Source: Candidatus Synoicihabitans palmerolidicus (GTDB lineage: Bacteria; Verrucomicrobiota; Verrucomicrobiia; Opitutales; Opitutaceae). From it: DNA of 64,000 nt. Every line of letters begins with the position of its first letter. Within the stretch, counting starts at the first letter, position 1. A model generated the notes under the pieces. The model saw nothing but the letters and a program-made list of their open reading frames with translations. It did not search any database and was not told where the DNA came from. The stretch covers positions 496,001 to 560,000 of the forward strand of contig JAGGDC010000001.1 of the NCBI GenBank assembly GCA_020809425.1. Direction: 5' to 3'. The position numbers and the translations under genes are program-made. Below, piece after piece: positions 39,721 to 49,919 of this stretch.

Positions 39721-41003
39721 AGAGCGCACGTTTTTGCCGCCCGACTGGGTGCGGGGGTTGGCGGTGAGAAGGGAGTTGGATCTGAGCAGGCGCAGAGGCA
39801 CGCAGCTGATCACGATGGCGATCACCGCGACGCTGGCGAAAATCAGGCTGCCGGTGGAGGCATCGATTTCGATGGGGGGGGCGGCGGGGGCGATGAGAAG
39901 AAGGTAGGCATTGAGTCCCCGCAGCGCCACGACCGCGCCAGCGAGGCCGAGGGCAGCGGAGCCCGCGATGAGCAGGAGGGATTCAAGTCCCAGGAGTCTC
40001 AGCATGCTCCAGCGACTCGCTCCGAGTGAAAGGCGAATGGCCAGCTTGGCCCGGCGACCGTTGAGGCGGGCGAGGAAGAGGTTGACGACGTTAACGCACC
40101 CGATGAGCAGCACCAGGAGTGCGTCGCCTTGAAGCAGCCAAAGCGTGTGGGCTTCGGCGGTGGCGGTGCCGCCTCGGCGAAGGGTTCGATGAAGGGGTGG
40201 AATCCTGCGTTTTGGATAAACGTCCGTAGCTGGGCGGATGCGGTTTCATGGGAAAACCGAGTTTCGATCGTGGCCAGTTGAGCCTGGGCGGCCGAGGGGG
40301 GAGGTGCCGGGTTGCAAGCGACCGTAGAGGGTGCTGTCGCTGCGGTAGCGAGATTGAGGGTCGAATTTGGACGCCGCGGGAATGTAGGGTTGGTAGAAGT
40401 CGATCTGCGGGTCGAGCGAGGTGAGACTGGGGGGGCGACTCCGACGATGGTGCGGATCTAATCATTGAGTCTGATCGTGTGACCGATGACGTCGGAAGCG
40501 GCTTGGTAATGAGATTCCCAGTAGGCGTGACTGAGGACGATGATGTGGTTTTGTCCGGGCTCGACATCAGCGACCGTGAAGAAGCGCCCCTGCACAGGAG
40601 AGCGCGCGAACAACGCAAAGAAGTTGGGACTCACCAAGGCGCGGCTGGCGGCGTGGAAGTCGTTGACGGTCACTCCCTGTTTGCGGAGCCCCGCGAACCC
40701 GGCGAACAAATCAGCGTGGGCGGCAAAATCGATCGACTGGGTGGTGCTGGAGTCGAGGAATTGGCCGCCATTGCCGGCGGCGACATTGCGCACGGTGACC
40801 AATTGATCCGGGGCGACAAACGGCAAGGGTTTGAGGACCAGAGCCTGCAGTGCGGAGAAAACGACGGCATTGGGTCCGATGCAGACGACGAGCGATGCCA
40901 TCACGGCGAGGGTGAACCCGGGGGCCCGTCAAAGACTGCGAGTGGCGAGGCGGAGCTCTTGAAACCACAATCCTAACTTCGATCCGCGGGGTATACGGTC
41001 CAT
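39721..41003 (-). pseudogene. Broken and truncated MacB/FtsX-type ABC transporter permease
   Basis: ATG 41003 starts DRIPRGSKLGLWFQELRLAT; TGA at 40931-40929 interrupts RSL-RAPGFTLAV. A membrane helix and NAVVFSALQALVLKPLPF follow, then the periplasmic domain with SPNFFALFARSPVQGRFFTV and IIVLSHAYWESHYQAASDVI. A stop at 40458 and several frame changes precede the FtsX helices (LLIGCVNVVNLFLARLNGRR, AKLAIRLSLGASRWSMLRL). The protein should continue for another domain of about 400 residues, but it is cut at the IS1380 end and no remainder exists beyond it. Members export macrolides, peptides or lipoproteins. Confidence 0.82.
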
Positions 41004-41120
41004 GTCATGGCGCATGGGTTGGCAGTAGGTTTACCCAGTTACGCGGCGGCAATGGGATATTGAGCCGGGCGAAGAAGTTAGCAGTGGCGACCGCGGGCAA
41101 GGCCGACGGGGGCAACGGGG

Positions 41121-41964
41121 TTAATCTGATAGTTTGGAGTTGATATCATAATTCGCCAAGGGGATGGGATTGGCGAAGCGCTGATCGAGGACATCTTGGT
41201 GAATCGCGATCGTGTCGATGGTGTGCGGCAGCAGCAGATAGTTGGCGCGACGCAATGTGTCGTTGGTATTTCGATACTCCGCAGGGTTCATCCAGAGATG
41301 TTCGAATATGATTATTCTTGGTCGAGCGTCCGATCGCGACCAAGGGAACGCTTTGAGCAAGGCCGCATCCATGCCCTCGGTGTCGATCAAGAGCACGTCC
41401 GGAATACCTTCGACGTGGCGGTCGAACAACTCATCCCAAGTAATGCAGGGGACCTCGACGGTTTCCAACCAGTCGTCGGAGACCGTCGACTGGCCGGTAA
41501 TGATGGCGATTTCTTGCAGTAGTTTTTCGCGATTGGAGGAGGCGTGGCCGGAAAAATTATGAGCTGCACCATGGGGGGTGAAACGGAAGGAGTCCTTAAC
41601 CCTGTGCAGTTGCAGGGTGCCCGCTTCCGGCGAGAGGGCGAAGGGCAGGCATACGGTGCCCGGTTCGAGTCGGGTGTTTTGTTGCAATTCTCGAAACACG
41701 GTGGGTTGAGGCTCCACCAACCAGCTACGCCATTGGGGCCGGCGTCGGTGGATCCCTAACGGATCGGCCAAGGTCCCGTCATTGGCTCCCACTTGTGACG
41801 GAGGACACGGTGGGCAAGTCTTGCACGGCCCAATCGATAAAGGGGCCGACGTGAGTCGTCGCGAGTTCCTCGAGTTTGGCCAACTCATAACCTCGGGGAC
41901 GCAGTACGCGTTGGTTGAACCTGTGTCGCCATTGGCCGAGCCGGATTTTGAGCTGATTAAACAT
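41121..41964 (-). pseudogene. Frameshifted FkbM-family methyltransferase
   Basis: ATG 41964 starts FNQLKIRLGQWRHRFNQRVL and continues to VGPFIDWAVQDLPTV. A frame change near 41805 leads to VGANDGTLADPL (SAM-binding motif I), WLVEPQPTVFRELQQNTRLE, VEVPCITWDELFDRHVEGIP and PDVLLIDTEGMDAALLKAFP, the FkbM pattern. The C-terminal end NYDINSKLSD is intact. FkbM enzymes O-methylate sugars or polyketide hydroxyls. A single indel seems to be the only lesion. The IS701 element lies about 150 bases upstream. Confidence 0.82.
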
Positions 41965-42114
41965 GTGTGGTGGGATGTGGCGACGCGGAGGATAGGATGC
42001 GTCGCCGGACGGCGTGACCGGAGATTGCGGAGAAGAGGATCGTGGTGGCGATTTCAAAATTCCGGACAAGTGCTCGGTGGAGCGGGCCAACACCCGGTTA
42101 AGGTCGGGACTTAG

Positions 42115-43606
42115 TTCTACTTAGTTAGATGGAGGTAGGCCGACGGGAATGCGTTTTCGCCGCTCGATGTCGCGTGCTCTGAGCCGATGCCTGGCGGTGA
42201 TATTGGTGAGAATCGCCCGCCTCATCGAGGCGCTTACGAGGCAGATAGTAGTCGAGCAGTTCGGTGATGTCGCGCACGCTCAGCAGCGGGACCTGGGCAT
42301 GCACTTGGGTGCATAATTTTGGGAAAAATAGCATGGCCATGGCAACCAAGGTCATGTGATGATGCCAGCCGGGCCAGACCCGCACCTGATACTGTGCCAT
42401 GCCCAACTGGCTCTTCGCTTCGTGGAAGGCATGTTCGATCCAGAAGCGCTGGGCTTGTGCCCAGGCATAGTGGGCCCACGACTGGCCGGCCGGCCGGCAG
42501 GTTGCTCAGGCTGTATTTTGAAGCTGTTATCTGCATCGCGTCGGATGATCAGTAAACGCTCTCGTGGCTCCTGTGTGCCTGGCTCCCAGGTCCCATACGG
42601 TGCTCACCCAGATCCGAGTCCACAGCTCCCCCTTGGTGCCTGAGCGGTATGTGACCCGTTGGTGTGCCGACTCGAAGTGCTCCTGGGCCAATGCTTCCAC
42701 GCTGCGATACTGTGCGGTGTTGGCCTCGCTGAGCCGATAGTTCTTCGCGAGTCGTCCCCGGTCCGCGCGCGGTTTCTCCAGTTGTAGTTGTTGCGTCCAT
42801 ACCTTGGTCGTCCTGGCCACATCGCCCACAAAGCGCTCCCCCAGGTCTTCGACCGCGTTGAGCAACTCGCGCTTGCTGCCATACAGGCAGTCGAAGCCGA
42901 CCCAGCCAAACCTCAGGCCCTGCTTGCGCGCGTGCACGATCATCTCCCAGGCCTGCTCGTGTTTCTGGTTTTATGCACGCGGCATTGCTCCGGCACCTTG
43001 GCCTTGTCCAGTCTCGCCGAGTCCTGCGTCCACGCCTCCGGCAGATACAGGCAAAAATCAGTCAGGCACACCCGCGTATCGCGCCCTAGGCAAGCGTAGA
43101 CTCCGACTTGGCAGTTCTCAACCTTGCCCGCCCGCCCGGACCATTGGCGCTGCACTCCCACCGACGCGTGGCCCTTTTTCAAAAAACTTCTCTCGTCGAT
43201 ATACAGACCGGCAAGTTTTTCATCGCCGAGCAATGCGTTGGCGTCGCAGGCCACTTGGTCCATCAACGAGTGGTGATCCCATAGCGATGAACTGATGAAC
43301 CGCTCAAGACCTTGATAATCACTGCCTTTCACATCCTGCCCGATTACCTCAAGGTTTTTTCGCCGCTGCGTGCCCAGCAGCCCACTGAGGTAGTGGCGCG
43401 CGTGCCCCACGCTGTTCATCCCCCGGCCGATGAAGTGCGGTGAATAGAGTGGCAAAATTCCACGAACATACGGGCCGCATCTTTTAGGGCGGCAATGTCA
43501 TTTTTTTCTTCGGCCCGCAGGGCTAGCCCCCCCCGATGACCAACGGACTGATGAGTTCCTCATCTGTCGCCTCTTCTAGTTCTGTCAAACATTTAACTAA
43601 GTAGAA
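42115..43606 (-). mobile_element. IS701-family insertion sequence, 1492 bp
   Basis: Inverted ends read inward TTCTACTTAGTTAGATG (from 42115) and TTCTACTTAGTTAAATG (from 43606). A direct duplication TTAG flanks the element (42111-42114 and 43607-43610), which fits the YTAR target typical of IS701. The transposase inside is the IS701 type and broken. Insertion was into the region upstream of the FkbM gene. Confidence 0.9.
42125..43455 (-). pseudogene. Broken IS701-family transposase
   Basis: The first piece (43455 to about 42960) reads GLERFISSSLWDHHSLMDQV, LGDEKLAGLYIDERSFLKKG (catalytic Asp), HASVGVQRQWSGRAGKVENC and CLTDFCLYLPEAWTQDSARL. The second (from 42943) has RKQGLRFGWVGFDCLYGSKR with the next Asp, and the third (from 42406) MAQYQVRVWPGWHHHMTLVA near the Glu region. 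These are the IS701 hallmarks. Frame changes occur near 42955 and between 42560 and 42420. No complete transposase is encoded. Confidence 0.88.
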
Positions 43607-43610
43607 TTAG

Positions 43611-43766
43611 GGTGCGTCTGGGAAATAAACCCGGCCACGGCTGATGCGCTATGAGGGAGTGAGAAAGGACACAGGGCCTGCGTTGCCCTCGGCGGCACGG
43701 GCCGCTGACCCGCCTCCACCTCAGTCGCCTGGGCCGAGCACCCTTTCACTCTCCCGCTGGCCCAGT
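43611..43766. other. Intergenic stretch with nested complementary segments
   Basis: Between the IS701 end and the sulfatase stop. GGGAGTGAGAAAGG (43654-43667) faces CCTTTCACTCTCCC (43742-43755) with a four-base internal mismatch, and inner GC-rich pieces (CCCTCGG near 43686, GGGCCGAG near 43731) can also pair. This could be a structured RNA of about 120 bases or the 3' region and terminator of the sulfatase gene. I could not match it to a known RNA family. Confidence 0.3.
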
Positions 43767-45202
43767 CTATATTTCTAGAAATACCCTAGTAATCCCAGAT
43801 TTTTTACCGTATTTTTCGTTCAAATGCTGGTAATGAGTTTCGTCGGCCGGGCTCCGGAGAGGGATACGCGGAGGGAACGGAAGCTTGGTGGCGTGATCGG
43901 CATTCATGGCCGCGAGCATGGTTTCGACCTTTTCCGGCATCTGTGCAGCGAGGTTGTGCAACTCACCCGGATCTTCGCGCAAGTTGATCAGGAGAAGCGG
44001 GTGAGGGGCGACCTTGCGTTTGTAGCGCGCGCCGGGGAAGCCCTTGTAGGGCAGCTTGATTTTCCAGTCACCCTCGCGGAAGCCTTCGAGGGCCATGTTG
44101 TCGGCATTGTAGTAGAGGAACGTGTTGCCGGCGCGGGAGCCCTCACCGCTAAATACGGGGACGAGGGTTTCGCCGTCGTAGGTCCGGTCGTCGGGTAGAG
44201 AGGCACCGGTGATTTCAGCGACGGTCGTCATCCAATCGGTCATGACCGCCACGTCGCGATAGGTTTGGCCGGGTTTGATGCCGGCGGGCCACATGGCGAC
44301 GGTGGGCACCCGCATGCCGCCGTCGAAGGTAAACATTTTGCCTTCACGCAGGCCGCCGGCGGAGCCGCCATGATCGCGCATGACGTGCCAGGGCCCGTTA
44401 TCGCTGGTGAAGACGATGAGCGTGTTGGGCAGTAAGTCGTGTTTCATGGAGCGAGGCGATGATCTGGCCTACGCTCCAATCGATTTCCTGGATCACGTCA
44501 CCGTAGAGTCCGCGGTCCGAGGTGCCCTCGAATTCGGGGCGAAGCGTAGATCGAGTACGTGCGGCATGTTGTGGGCGAGGTAGAGGGGAAAGGGGTGATT
44601 GCGGTCGATGAAGCCGGTCGCTTTCTCAGTGTAGGTGCGGGTGGTGTAGTGTTGGTCGGGGGTGAAGTCGGCCACGTCGTTGCCCTCGAGGTAAACTGCG
44701 CTCGTCATGTCATTGGAGTAGGGCATGCCGCAGTATTCATCGAAACCCCGCTGCAGCGGAAGGAAGCGGTGGTGATGGCCGAGGTGCCATTTGCCGACCA
44801 CCCCGGTGGCGTAGCCGCGGTCGCGCAGCATTTGGGCCATGGTGTATCCGGTGGTGGGCATGCCGGTAAAGGAATCGGGGAAGAACACCCCCGTGATGCC
44901 CATGCGTTGAGGGATGCGCCCGGTGAGCAGGGCGGCCCGAGAGGGGGTGCAGACGGCGGAAGCGGAGTAAAAGTCGGTGAACTTGATGCCGTCGGCGGCG
45001 AGCCGATCGATGTGAGGGGTTTTGATGTCAGTCGCACCAAAGCACCCCACATCACCATAACCCAGATCGTCGGTATATAGTATAACGACGATATTGGGAT
45101 GTGCCGCGGGCTCGGGTGAGACGGCGAGAGCTGAGGCCGAGCAACCGTTCAGGACGGCGTTGCAGACCAGGGCGATAAGCAGCAGGCGGGGTATTTTTTC
45201 AT
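43767..45202 (-). pseudogene. Broken arylsulfatase-type lipoprotein
   Basis: ATG 45202 is followed by six A; with seven the start would join the frame IPRLLLIALVCNAVLNGCSA, a lipoprotein signal with lipobox LNGC. The sulfatase domain follows with IVVILYTDDLGYGDVGCFGA (metal-binding Asp pair), VCTPSRAALLTGR (the Cys of the formylglycine motif CxPSR), GVVGKWHLGHHHRFLPLQRG and [20 protein letters not shown]. Frame changes near 44545 and 44450 split the domain. The C-terminal 226 residues are open. Such enzymes cleave sulfate esters from glycans. It is divergent from xylFGH across a 234-base spacer. Confidence 0.88.
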
Positions 45203-45436
45203 GAAGCAGGGGAAGGCTCGACGGGGCGGGATGGCAGATAAAGATTGGCAGAGAGTTATGGTGGGCGCGTAAAGCGAATGGTGGGCTCGGGCGCGCTATT
45301 TTGTCATGATGCAACATCGGTTTATGAAAATCTTGTTGCGCCGAGAACATCTCGCTTCTACTTGTAATAACACTTCGGTCCCTAGTCGGCTAGTACTCCG
45401 AGTGGGCCGCGTTAGCTTTACCCAGCATTTACCATT

Positions 45437-46522
45437 ATGAGATTACGAATCGGTTTACTTCTTATGTGTCTGGCCATGTGCGTGGCGTTTGGGCTGCTGC
45501 TGTCGAAGCGTGGATCCGGTGACGTCGTGGAGGCGGAGAATCGCAAGATATTGATCGGGCTGTCGATGGATGAGACCCGAGGACCACGCTGGAAGAAGGA
45601 CCAAGCGGCCTTTACGCAGCGGATCGAGGAATTAGGGGGGGAGGTAACCGTGCGGGTGGCCGACAGCAATGACACGCAGCAGATCAAGGACGTTGAAGCG
45701 CTGATCACCCAAGGGGTCGCGGCGATGGTCATTATCCCGCATGATGGAGCCGTCATGGCCAAGGGAGTCGATATGGCGCATGCGGAGGGCATTCCCACCA
45801 TCAGCTACGATCGCTTGATCACCGGCACCGCCAATCTCGACGTTTACGCGACGTTCGATAATGTGAAAGTGGGTGTGCTGCAGGCCACCTATTTGGTGGA
45901 GACCCTAAAAGCCAAGGGGATCAAGAAGCCCAAGATCGTGCGCCTACTCGGCGCGAAGACCGACAACAACTCGTTCTTTTTCAAAGAGGGCCAGGATCAA
46001 GTGCTTATGCCGTTGGTCGCGGCGGATGAAATCGAGATCATTCACGAGGACTGGTGTGACAACTGGGAAGGCGTGAACGCGAAGCGCATCGTGAATGCCG
46101 CCATCACGCTGCACGGCCACGACATCCATGGCATCCTCGCTTCGGCGGATGTACTTGCGAACGGTGCCGTCAAGGCGCTCGAAGAAGAGGGGTTGAGCGG
46201 CAAAGTGGTGGTGACCGGTCAGGATGCTGACTTGGTGGCCTGCCAGCGCATCGTGGCGGGCACCCAGGACCAGACTGTTTACAAGCCATTGCGCTTGCTC
46301 GCTCGCATGGTGGCCGAGATGGCGATGAAACTTGCCACCGGTAAGTCTCTGGTGGTGCCTGCCGAAATCGACAACAAGGCCAGGATGATCCCGATGGCCG
46401 TGGCTGAGATCCACAACGTCACCAAGGAGAACATGATGGAGACGATCATTGCGGAGCACTTCCACTCCTTCGACGAAGTCTACAAGACCATCCCTGAAAA
46501 CGAGCGCCCGACGCGGCCCTGA
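45437..46522 (+). CDS. xylF: D-xylose-type ABC transporter substrate-binding protein
   Basis: 361 residues, intact. A hydrophobic export segment (IGLLLMCLAMCVAFGLLLS) precedes a type I sugar-binding fold with KILIGLSMDETRGPRWKKDQ, ALITQGVAAMVIIPHDGAVM, GIPTISYDRLI and the C-terminal lobe GHDIHGILASADVLANGAVK, VVVTGQDADLVACQRIVAG. These match XylF closely, including the RW pair after DE. It captures xylose or a related pentose in the periplasm and hands it to XylH. First gene of the xylFGH operon, 46 bases ahead of xylG. Confidence 0.93.
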   Translation: MRLRIGLLLMCLAMCVAFGLLLSKRGSGDVVEAENRKILIGLSMDETRGPRWKKDQAAFTQRIEELGGEVTVRVADSNDTQQIKDVEALITQGVAAMVIIPHDGAVMAKGVDMAHAEGIPTISYDRLITGTANLDVYATFDNVKVGVLQATYLVETLKAKGIKKPKIVRLLGAKTDNNSFFFKEGQDQVLMPLVAADEIEIIHEDWCDNWEGVNAKRIVNAAITLHGHDIHGILASADVLANGAVKALEEEGLSGKVVVTGQDADLVACQRIVAGTQDQTVYKPLRLLARMVAEMAMKLATGKSLVVPAEIDNKARMIPMAVAEIHNVTKENMMETIIAEHFHSFDEVYKTIPENERPTRP

Positions 46523-46568
46523 TTCTCTGATTTCTTGAAATCGTTTAACGGGACCCCTCCTTCACCCC

Positions 46569-48107
46569 ATGCCCGTTTCTGTTGTCCTTCGCGCCGAAAA
46601 CATCACCAAGACCTTTCCCGGCGTCAAAGCGCTGGAGAATGTGAGCTTCGACCTGCGTCAAGGGGAGGTGCATTCGCTATGCGGCGAAAACGGGGCTGGC
46701 AAGTCGACCCTGATCAAGACGCTTTCCGGCATCTGGAGGACGGGGACTTATGACGGTGCATTCTATGTCGATGACGTGGAGGCGAAGTTTACGGGGATCG
46801 CCGATGCGGAGGCGGCGGGGGTGGCGGTGATTTACCAGGAGCTCGCATTGGTGAGCGACATGACTGTCGCCGAGAATGTTTACCTCGGTCATGAGCCCAC
46901 GAAGTTTGGGTGTATCGATTGGGATAAGATGTATGCCGACGCGTCCGAGCTGCTGGGTCGTTTCGGCATCGATATCGATCCGGTTGAGCGGGTGGGTAAT
47001 CTCGGGGTGGGCAAGCAACAGCTCGTCGAGATCGTGAAGGCGTTGAAGAAGGAGTCGCACATTCTCATCCTCGACGAACCCACTGCGGCGCTCACGGAGC
47101 GCGAGGTGGAGATTTTACTCGAGATGGTGCGTGAGATCTGCAGTCGCGGCATCGCTTGCATTTATATCTCGCACAAGCTCGACGAAGTCTTCGCGATCAG
47201 TGATCGCATCACCGTGTTGCGGGATGGCAAGAGCATCGTCACGTTCGACGCTAAGGCGACCGACCAGAACGAAGTCATTCGTAACATGGTGGGGCGCGAG
47301 ATCGAGGATCTGTTTCCGTTTGTTCCGGGCGAGATCGGGGAGGAGGTCCTGTGCGTGGAGAACCTCACGGTTAAGGATGAGGATGGGCGGGAGTGGGTGA
47401 AATCCGTATCCTGGCAGCTGCGACGGGGAGAGATACTGGGGCTGGGTGGGTTCATGGGGGCAGGGCGCGCCGAGCTACTCATGAATGTGTTGGGCGCCGA
47501 TGGCACGCGGACCGGTGGCACGGTGAGTTACAAGGGCCGACCTTTCACGCCGGGCACTCCTCAGGAGTCGATCCGAGCGGGGCTCGTCATGGTCCCGGAG
47601 GACCGCAAGCGTTACGGTCTCGTGCTCGACCAGAGCAACAGCTTTAACTTCAGCCTGTCGTCCCTCGGCAAGGTGACGCGTTCCTGCGGCATGGTGGACA
47701 TGAATCAGGAAGTGCGGCGCAACGAAGAGATTTCCCGTCAACTTCGCGTCAAGGCCCCGACCATTGAGACCGAGACGGGAACCCTTTCGGGCGGCAATCA
47801 ACAAAAGGTCGTTTTGGGCAAGGCCCTGTTGTGCAAGCCCGACGTGATTTTTCTCGATGAACCCACGCGCGGCATTGACGTCGGAGCCAAACTCGAAGTC
47901 TACGAATTGATCAACACTCTCAAGGCCAACGGCACGGCGGTGGTGTTGGGTTCCAGTGAGATGCGCGAACTCATGGGCCTCAGTGACCGCATCATCATAT
48001 TGGCGGAAGGTCGCGTCGGAGGGACCTTTGAGCGGGCGGACTTCTCGCAGGAAACATTGCTCGCCGCGGCAATCGGAGCCAGCGCTTCCCCCTCCCCTTT
48101 CTCATGA
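46569..48107 (+). CDS. xylG: Xylose ABC transporter ATP-binding protein (two ATPase domains)
   Basis: 512 residues, intact. Domain 1 has Walker A LCGENGAGKSTLIKTLSG, signature-like LGVGKQQLVEIVKALK and Walker B HILILDEPTAALTERE. Domain 2 has the degenerate A motif LGLGGFMGAGRAELLMNVLG, signature GTLSGGNQQKVVLGKALLC and VIFLDEPTRGIDVGAKLEVY. This duplicated RbsA/XylG layout is typical of CUT2 sugar importers, with only one canonical site. It drives uptake through XylH. The stop overlaps the xylH start by ATGA. Confidence 0.95.
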   Translation: MPVSVVLRAENITKTFPGVKALENVSFDLRQGEVHSLCGENGAGKSTLIKTLSGIWRTGTYDGAFYVDDVEAKFTGIADAEAAGVAVIYQELALVSDMTVAENVYLGHEPTKFGCIDWDKMYADASELLGRFGIDIDPVERVGNLGVGKQQLVEIVKALKKESHILILDEPTAALTEREVEILLEMVREICSRGIACIYISHKLDEVFAISDRITVLRDGKSIVTFDAKATDQNEVIRNMVGREIEDLFPFVPGEIGEEVLCVENLTVKDEDGREWVKSVSWQLRRGEILGLGGFMGAGRAELLMNVLGADGTRTGGTVSYKGRPFTPGTPQESIRAGLVMVPEDRKRYGLVLDQSNSFNFSLSSLGKVTRSCGMVDMNQEVRRNEEISRQLRVKAPTIETETGTLSGGNQQKVVLGKALLCKPDVIFLDEPTRGIDVGAKLEVYELINTLKANGTAVVLGSSEMRELMGLSDRIIILAEGRVGGTFERADFSQETLLAAAIGASASPSPFS

Positions 48108-49246
48108 TTAAGACATTATCCCTACGCGACTTTTCGCTCTTCCTGGCCATTGTTGGCATTTGGGGATTCTTCACCGTGCTTTCGCCGAGCTTCATCGAGT
48201 CACGCAATCTCTCGTTGCTCGCCATTGAGGTGTCGACGACAGCGGTCGCGGCCCTCGGCGTGTTGCTCGTTATTCTGTGCGGCCACATTGACTTGGCGAT
48301 TGGCAGCGGGGTGGGGTTGTTTGGAGGGTTGGCGGCGGTATTGACGACTTGGTTTGGTTGGCCGATACTGGCAGCGTTCGGCGTGTCCCTGGTCGCGGCG
48401 ATTTTGCTGTGGGCCGGGATGGGTAAGTTCATCGTCTCCCAGAAGATCCCCGCGTTTATTATCACGCTGGGGGGACTGCTGATTTTTAAGGGTATTTTTT
48501 GGTTGGTCATCGACGTATCGACCGTGCCCGTGGTGCTCGGTGGGGAAACCAACCTCTATTCGCTGCTGACGGATTTTTACTTGTCGGAGCTGGGAGGTTA
48601 TCTGCTGGCGTTCGGAGCTTCGGCTGCTTTGGCGGTGGCGACGCTCAAGGGGCGCGCGTCGCGGAAGCGTCATAACTTCGAAGTCGAGGATGCTGGGGTC
48701 GCGTTCTACAAATTCATGATGAAGGTCATCGGGCTGTTCATTGTGGTGGTGGTGTTAAACATGTTTCGCGGCGTGCCGATGTCGGTGATCATCCTGTGCG
48801 GCATCGCGTTTGGCGTCTACGTGCTGACGCAGCACACGTCCTTTGGGCGCTACCTGTATGCGATCGGAGGAAACGAGGAGGCGGCGTTTGTGTCCGGCGT
48901 GCCGGTCAATCGCACCGTTATCACGGCCTTTGCGATCGCCGGGGCGTTGGTGGCGATCACGGGATTTTTGCAAACGGCGAAGACGGGTTATTCGACGACG
49001 GCCGTGGGGCAGTTGATGGAGTTGGATGCCATTGCGGCCTGTGTCATCGGCGGAGTCAGCCTCAAGGGGGGACGCGGCACGGTGATGGGGGTGATGTTTG
49101 GGTCGCTGATCATGGCGAGTTTGATCAACGGCCTGACGCTGATTTCGGCCGATCCGGCGATCAAATTCATCGCGCGTGGCACGGTGCTGGTTATCGCGGT
49201 CTGGATGGATGTGCGGCTGAACAAGAAGTACACGCGGGCGGGTTGA
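48104..49246 (+). CDS. xylH: Xylose ABC transporter permease
   Basis: 380 residues, intact, with ten or so membrane helices beginning LRDFSLFLAIVGIWGFFTVL. Conserved permease features are AVAALGVLLVILCGHIDLAI, GMGKFIVSQKIPAFIITLGG, YAIGGNEEAAFVSGVPVNR (the ABC-contact loop) and ELDAIAACVIGGVSLKGGRG. These match XylH and related CUT2 permeases. Translation is coupled to xylG through ATGA. No xylose isomerase or kinase gene is present nearby. Confidence 0.95.
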   Translation: MIKTLSLRDFSLFLAIVGIWGFFTVLSPSFIESRNLSLLAIEVSTTAVAALGVLLVILCGHIDLAIGSGVGLFGGLAAVLTTWFGWPILAAFGVSLVAAILLWAGMGKFIVSQKIPAFIITLGGLLIFKGIFWLVIDVSTVPVVLGGETNLYSLLTDFYLSELGGYLLAFGASAALAVATLKGRASRKRHNFEVEDAGVAFYKFMMKVIGLFIVVVVLNMFRGVPMSVIILCGIAFGVYVLTQHTSFGRYLYAIGGNEEAAFVSGVPVNRTVITAFAIAGALVAITGFLQTAKTGYSTTAVGQLMELDAIAACVIGGVSLKGGRGTVMGVMFGSLIMASLINGLTLISADPAIKFIARGTVLVIAVWMDVRLNKKYTRAG

Positions 49247-49287
49247 GTCGCCGTATCGCTGGCGCGATCGCGACCTCATGCGAGTAC

Positions 49288-49479
49288 CTATTGGTCGGTA
49301 AAGATTTCCTCGATCGGTTTTTCGAACAAGCGAGCCAGTTTGAACGCCAGCGGCAGGCTGGGGTCATATTTCCCGGTCTCGATTGCGTTAATGGTTTGGC
49401 GCGAGACACCCAATTGGGCCCCGAGGTCGCTTTGGGACCATTTGAAGGCGGCGCGAAGTTCGCGGAGTTGGTTTTTCAC
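49288..49479 (-). CDS. Small XRE-family DNA-binding regulator
   Basis: 63 residues from GTG 49479, whose TGA overlap (GTGA) with the upstream membrane-protein gene decides the start. Nearly all of it is one helix-turn-helix: ELRAAFKWSQSDLGAQLGVS, RQTINAIETGKYDPSLPLAF and KLARLFEKPIEEIF. This is the compact YozG-like XRE type usually found next to a small membrane protein. It probably represses its own operon through the palindrome upstream of that gene. Intact. Confidence 0.9.
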   Translation of the reverse strand: MKNQLRELRAAFKWSQSDLGAQLGVSRQTINAIETGKYDPSLPLAFKLARLFEKPIEEIFTDQ

Positions 49480-49919
49480 CGGTAGCAGGCAGTTGCGATG
49501 CCGGTGCCGATGCTCCAGAGCATAAACATTGTGATGTAGACGCCGTCGATTTCGAGACCGTGAGGGTAGTTTTCGAATCCAACGCCATTTGCGTTGCGTA
49601 GGTTCATCGTCGTGCTGACGACCACGGTGCCCGCCATGGCGAGGCCCCATGCTTCCAGTTGCATACGACGCTGTAATTCGTCCAAGGCTTTGAACGACCC
49701 CCAGAGTTGGCGAAGGTAAATCAAGCCCGGGAGCAGGGGCAGCAAGGCCAGTGTGACCAGGAAGGCGGGTGGCCAATCCTTATGGTCCTGGCGGACGAAA
49801 AGCGTCACCAAGTAGGTCGCGGTGGTCACAAACAGCCAGACGTTGGCGCTCATGTGGGTTTTGCATTTGGAGATCCGGGATTCACGCGGTTCCAGCTCAG
49901 ATGTGTTTTCTTGAGTCAT
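49476..49919 (-). CDS. Small four-helix membrane protein encoded with the XRE regulator
   Basis: 147 residues from ATG 49919. A polar N-terminus (TQENTSELEPRESRISKCKT) is followed by four predicted helices, including NVWLFVTTATYLVTLFV, PAFLVTLALLPLLPGLIYL, GLAMAGTVVVSTTMNL and YITMFMLWSIGTGIATA, with the charged loop ALDELQRRMQLEAWG between helices 2 and 3. Similar small membrane proteins precede XRE regulators in many bacteria, where their role is unclear. Coupled to the regulator by GTGA and preceded by a perfect operator-like palindrome. Confidence 0.8.
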   Translation of the reverse strand: MTQENTSELEPRESRISKCKTHMSANVWLFVTTATYLVTLFVRQDHKDWPPAFLVTLALLPLLPGLIYLRQLWGSFKALDELQRRMQLEAWGLAMAGTVVVSTTMNLRNANGVGFENYPHGLEIDGVYITMFMLWSIGTGIATACYR

